64,000 nucleotides of DNA from Astrocystis sublimbata (taxonomy: Eukaryota > Ascomycota > Sordariomycetes > Xylariales > Xylariaceae): contig JAJNNY010000055.1 of assembly GCA_022453515.1 (NCBI GenBank), positions 1 through 64,000 on the forward strand, in the 5' to 3' direction. The translations under genes were made by a program, and so were the position numbers. The notes beneath the pieces were generated by a model. That model was not told where the DNA came from and did not search any database. It saw only the letters and a program-made list of their open reading frames with translations. This document shows, in pieces, positions 39,191 through 49,962 of this stretch. Position 1 is the first letter of the stretch, and each line of letters opens with the position of its first letter.

Positions 39191-40096
39191 CTGAACCGTT
39201 ATATTCGGCGGGCGTCCATGGAAGACTGTTCAACTGTAGTGGAAGACACAAGCATCTCTCTGCAATCTGGGGGAAGTTTATGAACAAGAATGAATAGTGT
39301 CTCGTAGTCTGTATTGCATCGGCATGCAAACTAAGGGCATCTACGGGAAAGCAATTATATACTACCAGTTGTATGGATCAACTGCTCATGCCCCTTTTGT
39401 ACGTACTCAGGATTTCGTCTCAGGTTAGTATAATTTACTAAGAAGGATCGTTACTCGCGGGTACATTGGTTGACTTTCTGCGATTGGTAGCTAGCTAGCT
39501 TCCTTGGACTTGGAGCTCTGACTAATTATAACATGGTTTCTTTATCAAGACCAATGTACATCCAGCAGTAGCACGTCGACAAAGGGCCATTGCATGTTCC
39601 AATAGCTCGCATATACAATCACTGGGGGCGAGTTTCAACACCGAAGACTATTATCCTCTGCTGTCGCTCGCTATACACGCCTTGAGAGTGAGTGGGTGTG
39701 TTACATCACGGCAACCAGTGTCTTGCCACTCACTTAGCCACACCGCCTTTAACATATTTTTTCAATGGAGTCCGAATCAGGGGTATACCGCCGAGAGACG
39801 ATCATCAAATCAAAATGATTGACTTCGTACTCTTACCTGGGTACATAAATCGAATGGCCTAGAACTCGACGGGGGGGTCGCACCGTTGCATTTCACTGTT
39901 ACAGGGCGTAAGGCTTACTTACTGCATACTGAGTGGTATTCTATTCATGCAATCCATGCACACCGAAAAGTCTAGGGTCATATCGCCAGTTTGCGATGTT
40001 TATTGATCCCCTTGTTATTTGGGGTCACTGTCACCCTTTTCAGAATCCATCAATCCTTCGATTACTTCTTGGCTAGCTGAGGGTATTTTAATAACT
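39191..40096. other. Divergent promoter interval
   Basis: Lies between the minus-strand Cys-rich gene and the plus-strand SesA-like gene. It is AT-rich with no coding signal. Confidence 0.5.
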
Positions 40097-41203
40097 ATGG
40101 AGGCTCTCGGTTCTGTGGCCAGTATTACCCAGCTCACAACGCTTGCTGTATCAATTATCCATACTATTTTCCATATCCAAGACACAGCGAAAGACGGGCT
40201 AGCGCAAGCCAGTCGAAGAACTAATGAATTAAAGTCTCTGCATGCTATACTTCGACTGATTGAGACATCTCAACTGCCAATCACAGATGGGTTACAAGAA
40301 GCATTATTGATCGCAAACATACAACTTCAAGAGCTGCACATCCTCGTAGCTAAGATTCGCAGTTGCTCTAGAGTAACTTCTTTCTTACGCCTTTGGTCGG
40401 CACCGAGCGTGATCAAGATCAACAACAAGATTATTGAGGGCCTCAATAATCTCGAACGCGCTAAAAACAGTCTTATTCTGGTATTTTCAGCTATCCAAGG
40501 GCATACTTTGCAGCAAGTATTGGAAAAAATGAATTGGCAGCAAACGCCAAATCAGGCATACGGTGAGCATCTAATTCCTGCTACCATTAAAAACTTCCTT
40601 GGCTTTCCCGCCTTCAAACTTTGACTAGTATACTAAGAATATGTGCCAGGATATACTGAGGGCCAGTGGCAATCAACGGACGATGGGAGCTTCCCCTCCC
40701 AAACATTAGTTCGTGATGAAGGAGGGCAAGAGGCCAACACTGTGCCCCATCAAGAGGGACAATATACTGCAGCTATGCTTCAATCTCAGCAAGAACCAGC
40801 GATATTCGATTCAACTGGTCATGCATTCATCCGAGCGCAACAACCAAGGGCCCACCAATATGACCACAGATACCGAGGCAATGTCCATTCACAAGGACAA
40901 TATTCAAACGTTGCTCCAAACCCGGTTGTTAGCGGTGGAGCTGAACTCTCTGTGTGGTCCTTCACGAACGGAGCTGATATAGGCGGCAACGGACAAAAGT
41001 CAAAGGTGGTAGGTGATCAATTCAAGAATATGCCAACGGGCACAGCCACTTCAGTGAGCAATTGGAAGTTTGATGGTTCCAAAGTAAATGCCGAACGTGT
41101 AGGCAATAACTTTGAGTGGGACGCTCCGTCTTCTACCTATATCGGGTCGACATTCAATGGAGATACAACTCAACACTCGTATGGTTACTATAGCGGAACA
41201 TGA
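40097..41203 (+). CDS. SesA-like helical-domain protein with repeat-bearing Gly/Asn-rich tail, 2 exons
   Basis: Exons 40097-40562 and 40650-41203 (87-nt intron, GTGAGC donor, ACTAAG branch, GCCAG acceptor) give 339 aa. Residues 1-150 start MEALGSVASITQLTTLAVSI and continue as amphipathic helices (RRTNELKSLHAILRLIE, ALLIANIQLQELHIL, NNLERAKNSLILVF). This is the pattern of the SesA/HeLo-like N-terminal domain found in fungal STAND/NLR proteins and their membrane-acting effectors. No NACHT or NB-ARC follows. Instead the tail is Gln/Asn/Gly-rich and holds two imperfect repeats of the form W-x-F-x2-G...(K/R)-V-x-G-(D/N)-x-F at about 275-325. This N-domain plus short-repeat design is that of HET-s/HET-S-type cell-death executors, but the tail does not match a motif I can name. 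The domain call is by resemblance; the amyloid idea is inference. Confidence 0.72.
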
Positions 41204-41687
41204 GACGAAGCGGAAAAGAGATTGAGTGGATCAAGAATGCACTTTCTTTTGTCTTCAGGTTGCTCACTGATTTTGTCTCATACGAGTCTATCTATTCAGA
41301 CTAATGCGAACATGGATCACGAGAGACTAGCAACACAATTTTGGCCGGAGGAACTGCTTGTGGTTGATCATACAGATCACCTGCAGCTAACAACCAACAT
41401 CGTGTTGGTATTACCCCTCAAATTTCCTTGTTGTTGCCAGGCAGCTACCACCATCACTAGGACTTTCCTTCAGTATTCTGTTTCATTTTGCCATGTACTT
41501 TAGTTGTCATCTATCCCAATTTTCAATGCTATTCACTACCCTCTCTACTTGACGTATTATTATACAGAGCAGATTTCGCTCCAGTTCATGGCTTCACTTG
41601 CACCGTGACTATAATCGTTCTTTGAGGTCTTCATATCCCCTCTTGCATACACCAAAGTATTCATTCCTCTTAGACGTTCTGTTGAAT
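41204..41687. other. Intergenic
   Basis: 3' flank of the SesA-like gene and 5' flank of the membrane protein. Open frames here lack coding features. Confidence 0.5.
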
Positions 41688-42197
41688 ATGGCTGCACAGC
41701 TTATGATACTACGAATAGCCCCTCTCCTGGCATCGACCTCTTGCGTGACCTATACTATAGCAGAGGACTTGTATCTACGCCCATTCGGTAATTTCCGACC
41801 AGATTTACGAGTCGAGGCAAACCGCATCATACCGGAATACAAAGATCGCTGGTTTCCGCCCTCTCTCGCGGTTATCTTCACGGTTTATCCTGTGGCTATT
41901 TGTACCGCCATTGCAAATGTCTGGGTCAATGGCAACATGGAGGTTTCAGGGGAACCAAATGATATTCGCTATCTCGGTAGTTGTTTTTACATTGCTGGTG
42001 CGTTGTTTAGTGCACTTCATTTCGCCTTTGGCCCGCGCGACCTATCCATTCTGAAACAGATCAACGAGAAAGAGAAGGACAATGGCAAGGCTATGGCAGA
42101 CTGGGTGCACATGAACCTTGTTCGGGGTCTGATGGCAGAGCTGCCATCCTGGCTATGCTTCTTCGTGGGTTTCATTGCCGCTACCACAGGGCTGTAA
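41688..42197 (+). CDS. Four-helix integral membrane protein (DUF1772/anthrone-oxygenase-like topology)
   Basis: Intronless 169-aa protein with four predicted membrane helices: LMILRIAPLLASTSCVTYTI, FPPSLAVIFTVYPVAICTA, YLGSCFYIAGALFSALHFAF and ELPSWLCFFVGFIAATTGL. Size, helix spacing and the central basic/charged loop resemble small fungal four-helix proteins of the DUF1772 type, some of which are anthrone oxygenases. No catalytic His/Trp signature could be confirmed, so activity is not assigned. The frame is open upstream to 41598, but the ATG at 41688 begins at the first helix and is preferred. No polyketide genes lie nearby, which argues against a biosynthetic role. Confidence 0.65.
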   Translation: MAAQLMILRIAPLLASTSCVTYTIAEDLYLRPFGNFRPDLRVEANRIIPEYKDRWFPPSLAVIFTVYPVAICTAIANVWVNGNMEVSGEPNDIRYLGSCFYIAGALFSALHFAFGPRDLSILKQINEKEKDNGKAMADWVHMNLVRGLMAELPSWLCFFVGFIAATTGL

Positions 42198-45100
42198 ATT
42201 TTGCATCTGCAGGGAAGTCGAAAATCACCACACCGCCATTTGCTCATGCTACCGTTGCGCCAAATCTCTGTTGAAATCCGTTACAACTGATTGGGGCAAA
42301 GACGCTGCATCATCTGACGACGATCGCCTATAGCCTTACGCACCCTCAAGCAAGCAATCAGAGACGATTTTATATTGGTGCTTGGCACTCTGAGCTTCCG
42401 CCAATAACTATCGGAGGCCAGCAGCAGCATTGACAGGCTATGAACACGTGGCGTGGCTTTCTACCGAGCTTCCATCACTCTTGACGAATGAAGGACGGTT
42501 TCTCGTGTTTCGATGAACATGAGGGCTTGGAGATGGCTACCTTCCGTTGGGGTATCGACTGATGGACAATTAGATGGGGTTCACTATCAGGCGATCCGCG
42601 GGGTATCATGTCTAACAAAAAAATGTCTACATATAATACAGCGATCTAGATTCCGGTCTAAGAATGACCTATTGTTAGCAAAGGCTATAGCTTTCTTATG
42701 TTATATGACTGTCCAAGCAGTGATCGACGCCCACAAGGGATGGGTTTCATAGATACAACAACACGCGCGGCTGTGTTCAACCTCTCAAGATCCGAGGATC
42801 GCGCCCGATGCTCGACCGAAAACCCAACGTTGACGATCGCGTGTTTCAGTGCAACCATCTCACCCCATCCCATCTCATCGGAGTTCTAATCAAATCTTAA
42901 CGTAGCAGCAATATCCTCAAACCCAAGCACTGCCCAACTATCACTCGACTAGGGGCGGTGCATTCTCGGTCTGACTCTACAATTAAGGCAACAACCCGCG
43001 ATGCACCATAAGAATGTGCCGTATGTGTTGGGTGACGTGTTGCAGGATGGTGCTGCCACTTGAATATTTGTGAGTCGCGTGTGCATATTTTCGGTGAAGA
43101 TGGGAGGTGCATGACAGCCTCACTGATTTCCTGCCGTTCAATGCATAGTAATCTCCACAAGGGGTGTAGTGACTGTTTTATGCTAAATTGGGTTCGTACT
43201 TTATCAGCAAGAACGCGGTGACCTCACATGAAATTTCAGCTGTAAGAGCGACAGTCTATGCAAAATATAACATGCTCCTAAAATCGAGCAGTACGAGCAT
43301 TACTGGAGAGGTCGACAGAAAATGCTAGTCAACCAATAAGATATGATAAGGGGGGCACTCTACCAAATGGACCATGATTTGCGGGGAGATAAGCCTCTGT
43401 CCCTCGTCACTTCGATCGCATGATCTGCCTAGCTATCAGCCCTATGCTGGGGAGGGACACGCCACTGGGAATATAGTATCACTGTCGAGAGATAACTTCT
43501 GTTGCAACCGCACCTTTCTAAGCGAGGTTTAGCTTGTTGAAATCCCTGGCGACTGAGACACGCAGCGCTGAGCCTCATCAATGTATTTCACCCGCCGCAT
43601 GTATAGTTACTATACGGTACATGATTGTATGAGCAACACCATAGGTTTTCGCAATGATATCACAGCCAAGCTCAACGGGACAGACTTGCAGCCGTGTATG
43701 TTGACTTGATTGGACCATTACAGTGAGCATAAATATGTATGAGAACCAGTATTATCACATTTGAGGGCAGGGGCCCCTTATGAAACTCCGACACAAAAGT
43801 CCCAATGCCAAGCGAAGATTTCCAGCCTGCTGCAGTCTTGCCACAACGGCAAGAGTACGAGGCATAACTGCCGAGAAAGTGCAATTCTTACAGTGGTACT
43901 TCCCGCCCCCCAAAATGCTGTTCTACCACACACCAACGCGGGCCCCTTGGCCAATCCCTCATTAGAAAGGGAGTACTCTAAAAAGGGGCTGTGGGAAGGC
44001 CGAACATCGCCTGTCACATGTTAACAACCGCAGGGATCAACCTTGAGAATGGGCGAGAACGTATTGTGGCGATAGTTTCCGCAAACAGATCTGACTGATT
44101 GAGGCCGAAATCCTGGGTACAAGAAACTACATGTTAGCTACATGCACATACAAGACACCATAACTATCTATAGAGGCCTGTAGGCGAGCTCGTCATAAGC
44201 CATCCTGAAAGTCGTGAGGAAGCAGTTTCAGCCTTCAACGTCTAGTGCTGATTAACTACTAAGCCATCGGACTGATACTGGCTCAAACAATACGCCTCTT
44301 GTGATCGAAAGCTCGGGGTGTGCGCACTCGATCGTCGGCCGAAGGGTCACTTGATCCAGAGTCAAGGCGGGCACCAGCGGTAGCCAACTGATCGAAATGC
44401 CAAACAGTCGCAACGTTTCAAAGACCTCACATGAGAGTGATCACAACAGTAATGCCCAATAAACCACGTTTGAAACCCCAAGCTTACATCTTTCAAAGAT
44501 TCATCGGTACTTTCTGACGACGCGATGTTCCCCTTCAAAGTCTCAGTAGAATTGTATGTCTCAGCCTGCGCTATCTCTCATCATACTGAAAGCCATCAAT
44601 AACCATTACATACTATTTAGGCTTGCAAACATCTAGTCGACCATCTGTCAGGCATCAACTCGGGAGAAGACTCTTGGCTGCCTAGGTACCCAGAGGGACT
44701 ACCATGAAGGGGCCACGCGAAATGAGACTGAACTGAGCGGCTCCCAAGCAGTTGAGAAACGAGAGATCAATGGAATTGACATAATACTTCTCATTGACTA
44801 CCTAGGTACTAATCTATTTGAGAGATTGTTCACTCTGATGTAAACCGATCCTCTCGCCTGACAGCATCACTCTTCTGGTGCGAGATCCAAGCGGCACCAC
44901 CCCCAATACTTCACACTCGAGGTTCCATGTGCTTGCAGCTAGCAAGCTGGCCGCCTTCAAATTCGGACCTGACCATTTCCCCCTGCATCATCGCCATAGT
45001 ATAGACAGACATTCCAGCAACCAAGAGCAGTTCCGTGACTGAGATGATGCGACATGTCTTCCCAGCCATCTGCATCAAGGTATGTGTTTACCAACGAGAC

Positions 45101-45444
45101 CGGCAAGGACAGATGGCGAGTCAAAGAACAGACTAGGTGAAGACTCTGCAAGTCATCTGACAAGTCTCTTCTGTATCGTGGTAGGTCCGCCGATTTGAGG
45201 CCGAGAACCAAGTCACTGGTAGTTCATGTGCCTCTATGCCATGCCAGAAAGGACGCGTCGCATTTGGCGAAAACGACGAGCACCACACTTGGCACTGACT
45301 TGGCGAAGTGTGTGTTCTCCGCCTTCATCACTTGACAGCGACATCTCTCATGTTCTGGAGACCGCGATACCTTCGACGGGCTCACAATACACGTCGGCGA
45401 CGAGCAAAACCAGTCCAAGCTGCCGGGTATTTTGGTAGCTCTCA
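42198..45444. other. 3.2-kb gene-poor tract
   Basis: No supported gene. Open frames of 60-90 codons occur on both strands without domain content. CCTAGGTACC-like motifs lie at about 44680-44690 and 44800-44810. No terminal repeats or mobile-element proteins were recognised. Confidence 0.45.
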
Positions 45445-46812
45445 TCAGAATATCTTCCACATGGATCGTTCTCGGGGCGGTCGGACAACGGTGTCTGTCA
45501 GGCGCGGGAAATGAAACGGGTTGAGAGTCAGGTCCTCGGCAATGGTGATTGTATGGCCCTCACGTGTACCCTTGCGGTCGCCATCCCTCGATATTCTCGC
45601 CAGAATTCGTTTGGACCAGGTATCATCGAGGTCTTTCGGTGCATGCCAAACTTCAAAGCCGCTTCGCAAATATTGATTTTCGTTGATGTTTATGTAAGGG
45701 CCGGACTGTAAACCCTGCACCAGCGCGATTGTGAGATTGTTAGTCGGATATCGCCAGCTGAAGCACCACAGATCGCAAGCAGCCCGATGCCCGGTTGAGG
45801 TGCCAAAGTGATGCACGGTTGTACATAATCGTACCCCGGTATTTGTAATCTGCAGTGTGAAATCACGGGGAGGGTTCATCGACCTCTCAAAGTCTCCACA
45901 GTCCTCGAAGTCCTTGGGAGACATGGCAAGAACCCCGTAGTGCCCCAAATTTAATTGATCCCTTTGCGAAGGGTCATGTAGAACATAATGCTCCAAATTC
46001 AACGGATCCCTCCGCGAAAGGCTAAGCAGTTTATCTGTAGAGCGAAGGGTGCCCCAAGCCAAGATCGAAGGATCTGGGTTATGGCTGATAATCTCGCGCT
46101 GCAGACGAGTGAAAGCGGCATCTCCCTCGCCATACAGCAATGGCATATGGATATCAAAGATTCCCAACAGCGAGTAAGCAATGTCTTCCCCCCGAGTCGT
46201 TTCTCTCTTTGATGCCCACGACATTTTCTTTGCAACGCAGGCTAGCGAAAGGGGAACACCTGTCAGATAAATAGTTTCGATCGAGGTGATGCTACTGACG
46301 ACATCCTGAATGGTCTTCTCATCCATGGTCCCGATGACATTCCATCCATCATCGAAGAACACCCTCGTTTCCGGTGCGATGAGTTCTTGTAGAGTCCATC
46401 CTCTTGTGAACCATTTGCTTTCCTCGAATGAAGCTAGAGATGGCACGTCCGATAGTAAGATATAGCAGACCTCCGACTGTTTGTACCATTTAAACATGGA
46501 GTTGATGGCTTCTGACAGCTCGGCGCTACTTTTTTTGTCGATGCAGCATGTGTCAATCCAGATCCATTCAAGATCGTCTTTCACGGCTTGCTTGCAGCTA
46601 CCCTTCATTTTCTGAAACCCTAGGCGAGATTCAATTGAATTCACGAGGATATCGTCCTTCCGCTTCAAGGCCTGTTGGTACGATTCCACATCCTGGAAGT
46701 TGACCTCTTGGTCCTGAGAGAACCATGTATGCGACAATATTGCATAATGAGGTCGAGTTTTCTCGTCCATAAAGGGTCGTAATTGCAGAGTATGCACGTT
46801 GAGTAAATACAT
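45445..46812 (-). CDS. Heterokaryon-incompatibility (HET) domain protein
   Basis: Intronless; 455 aa from the ATG at 46812 (a further in-frame ATG at 46932 would give 495 aa with a hydrophobic leader). MYLLNVHTLQLRPFMDEK is the typical HET N-terminus, so 46812 is preferred. The three HET signature blocks are visible: HYAILSHTW near the start, LEWIWIDTCCIDKKSSAEL then SMFKWYKQSEVCYILLSDV, and SKWFTRGWTLQELIAPETRV. A GEDIAYSLLGIFDIHMPLLYG segment follows, common in HET proteins of the HET-E/HET-D type. No NACHT or WD repeats are attached. HET proteins trigger cell death on recognition of unlike individuals; whether this one does so is unknown. Frame and motifs look intact. Confidence 0.93.
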   Translation of the reverse strand: MYLLNVHTLQLRPFMDEKTRPHYAILSHTWFSQDQEVNFQDVESYQQALKRKDDILVNSIESRLGFQKMKGSCKQAVKDDLEWIWIDTCCIDKKSSAELSEAINSMFKWYKQSEVCYILLSDVPSLASFEESKWFTRGWTLQELIAPETRVFFDDGWNVIGTMDEKTIQDVVSSITSIETIYLTGVPLSLACVAKKMSWASKRETTRGEDIAYSLLGIFDIHMPLLYGEGDAAFTRLQREIISHNPDPSILAWGTLRSTDKLLSLSRRDPLNLEHYVLHDPSQRDQLNLGHYGVLAMSPKDFEDCGDFERSMNPPRDFTLQITNTGVRLCTTVHHFGTSTGHRAACDLWCFSWRYPTNNLTIALVQGLQSGPYININENQYLRSGFEVWHAPKDLDDTWSKRILARISRDGDRKGTREGHTITIAEDLTLNPFHFPRLTDTVVRPPRERSMWKIF

Positions 46813-47495
46813 TGCGACAGAGGATGCAATTGGGTAAAGAAACGTGAGTGCAGACAATATGTCAATTGAGATGGAAAAGAAAGGATGAGTGAGTATTAAA
46901 TCCAGCCTGAGACGGGCGGAATGCTTCCCCACATGCTCATCAGCCTACAGCACAGCCTCAAATGCAAGTGGCCAATGGGTGGTGCCCTATGCTGAGGGAT
47001 TCGTGACGACAGGCTGTAGCGCTGCGCCTACTCGTCAGTTAGCGTCCGTCCGCGTTGCATATTCAATTCGTATAGTATCTTGATGCTGTTTCAATCGAAC
47101 AGAGCACAATTACAACCTGTCCGTTCACGATTCGCTTAGACCGACTTAAGCGGGCATAAAGCGGAATGCATTCGTTTCTTGTCATCGCTTGATTGTGGGT
47201 TTCGCCAATTCAGTCGGCGTTCGTCAGTGAGCTTTTATCAGTCTTGTTTCGTGAGCACGTGGAACGGTGTTTGAAATTTCAAAGTTGCTCTCACTGGACT
47301 CATTGAGCCCCAGAGGATGCATCAACTGGGAGACGCGAGATCTTGACATCCTCAAAATTGTCGACAAAGCTTTCGTAGAGGCGACCGAGTCCAAAGCGCA
47401 CGTAAAGGATGAAGTTGCATCCTAACTGCTGCACAGCTCGCCTCTCCTCTCTTCATGAGCGCCGACATCGTTCGTGTATCAACCTGTCATCTTCT
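46813..47495. other. Intergenic
   Basis: 5' region of the HET gene and 3' flank of dynactin p25. No coding feature was recognised. Confidence 0.5.
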
Positions 47496-48246
47496 TCACA
47501 CGGGCAACGGCTGAGGGTTGTTGCCGATAGTCTTATAGAGCTCCCTAAGCTCGAATGCATCGAGACCACCCTCAGGGACCTCGCCGACGACGCGGGCAGG
47601 CTGGCCCGCCACGATGCTGAAGCTCGGTATGACCATGTTGGGGGGCACGATGGCGCTGTCGAGGATGCGGACGTAATCTTTGATGATGGCGAACTCGCCA
47701 ACGACGACGTTGGCGCCGATGTGGACGTGGCTTCCGACGGTGGCGGCCTGGACGACGGTCGATTCGCCGACGAATACGTGGTCGCCTAGTCGGAGGGGCA
47801 GGTAGGTGAAGGAACTAAAGGAGCGCAGATGCGTTAGCATAAGAGCATAAGAACATAATCTAAGCGTTGGTCAGTAGAAGAGAAGAGAGCGAGACAATAC
47901 GCACCCTTTGTAGATGCGCCCCGGCGGTCGCAGACAGCAGCCCTTGCTCAAGAAGCAGTATCGGCCGATGGCGACGGCGGTGTTGCTGGCGGGCGCGGCT
48001 TGGCCTCCGGCGGCGGCGGCTGCGGGCTGGGCGATGCGCGCGAGGTCGCCGCGGATCATGGCTTCGGCTTGGATGACGGTCTTGCCGCCCAGCATGATGT
48101 GCTGCGTGCCGACGAGGTTGGCCTTCCGGGCCACCTTGTTACCGGTGTCCTGTCCGCATCTTGTCAGTACTTGTCGGCGGTGTCGAGGGGGATTCGCGTT
48201 GAGGTACCGTCTCGATGTATTCTCCCTTCACCTGCTTTCGCGACAT
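47496..48246 (-). CDS. Dynactin subunit 5 (p25), 3 exons
   Basis: Pointed-end subunit of dynactin, needed for dynein-driven movement of early endosomes in filamentous fungi (Neurospora ro-12 type). Exons 48246-48208, 48149-47905 and 47814-47496 (introns 58 and 90 nt) give 200 aa. The N-terminus reads KGEYIETDTGNKVARKANL after splicing. A left-handed parallel beta-helix of hexapeptide repeats follows: LGGKTVIQAEAMIRGDLARI, IGRYCFLSKGCCLRPPG and GDHVFVGESTVVQAA, ending in the late SAIVPPNMVIPSF. Compared with animal p25 there is an Ala/Gly-rich insert of about 20 residues (AQPAAAAAGGQAAPAS) between the first coils. Exon 1 encodes only 13 residues but its phase, splice sites and family match are good. 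Confidence 0.94.
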
Positions 48247-49962
48247 GGTGATTGCTAGCAACGATGCACGATATTTGTCCGAGTGAGGCTTGGTTGTATG
48301 AGCTACAGGCTAGTTGGTGTTGTGCTATCGCGTTTGTTGCGAGGTTGAGTGTTGAGAACGTCTTCTGGTGCAAATTGGACCCTTGAAAGTGAGTGGGAGA
48401 GTTGAAGCTCAAGAAGCTATTGCGCTAGCGGGCGCGTCGATCCCTGGAGTCCCCTGGAACGTCATCCACAAGATGCGCCCAATAATCCCTGTCTGTGACC
48501 TAGTTACATCCTGTAACCCCAGTCACTCTTGCAATCGTAGAATAAGTGAAGAATTCACACACAATAGAGTACCTGGGCAGCTGGGTACCCAGATTGCGTA
48601 TCTAAAACTCTATCAATGTCATTTCATGTATTTAATTGACCTTGAGCTTATCAGATCGATATTTGAAGCTGCATCAGCAAGCACGACTGAATGAGTTAAG
48701 AACCCTATCTGTATTCAACTGTAACACATCACATTCCCTTATATCACAGAATAAGTCCAGTATTGGGCTACTCTATTAATCAAAGCGAATTCCAAAACAA
48801 TGATGCCAATCCCGAGAGCAAAATCCGTACAACATCAGAGACACTCCAGTCATCACTAACCCACTCCTGCCTTGCCTACCGCTTCAAACGTGTATCATAC
48901 GGGTCATCTACTGTTGGCAACTTAGATGCCCGAGGTGTACTGGCCCTGAAAATGCCACTGCTGTCATCGACACCTCCTCTTCGTCTGTACACTCGTCATA
49001 CCTAAAGAAATCAGGCAGGATGTGATTGGGACCTCAGCAAGGGCGTGTCGCGTTGTGCTGTCCCCGGGTCCTCCGGCACGTCGCAACTTACAGCGGGACA
49101 TCTATTGTTGGGCAGTCCAGCTGTATCTGTGATATCATGACTTCTTCATTTCAAACACCTCAGGAAGTCGCTACGGTGTAGGTAGCCAGCAAGGTTCCCC
49201 TCTCAGTTGTTCTCTGAACAGAATGAGTCACACCGTACGACCATCAGAGGATTCACGACGACTTAAAGGTTGGAAGAAAGGGAAAGAGCACCCTACTGAC
49301 AGCGGCGGTTTCACGCTGGCTCTGCGTATGAGCCCGACATGTTTACGTCATAGATTACTTGGGTAAGTACTCCTTTGATGTTTGGATGGCAGGAGGCTTC
49401 TTAATATTCTGTCTCGGTAGAAGCGGGCAATATGGTACAGTATATTAACCCCGTCCAGATAGGGGCGTACATCACATCAGTCACAAGAAATGAGAGTGGC
49501 CTCAGCTTGAATTGACTACATACACCTCAGTTGCTGCGTGCCTATCAATACCTGGGTTGAGTATTGAATGAGTGACGTGTTCTCCATGACGCTTACCTTT
49601 CCTAGGTACTCTTCGAGATGCCCAGTGAGATGGTTTTCCATGGTACCTGCTCACATCGCGATTGCCTCAAGTCTCGCGGCTTCCATACCTAGATGCAAGT
49701 GCCCAGGCAGCCGCCTCCAGTATCCAGCAATGCTGCGAGGCGAGAACGGCAAACGTCATCACCCTCGAGTAGCAGGAAGTCGTCTCCCATCCCCCCAGCT
49801 GTCCCAAGCCAGAGGGTATAAATTCTCGTCTCTCCCCGATTCCCCCCCTCTTCTCTCTTCCTCTTCCATCCATCTCAACACCACCTCCCACCATACATCT
49901 TCACTTTTGCTTGACCCAGCAATCATCATCGCATTCTACTACTACCCGTTCCGCTCAAGTTC
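48247..49962. other. Gene-free interval
   Basis: No supported gene. The left side is the dynactin promoter. A CT-rich tract at about 49845-49895 precedes the modular repeat array. Confidence 0.5.
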
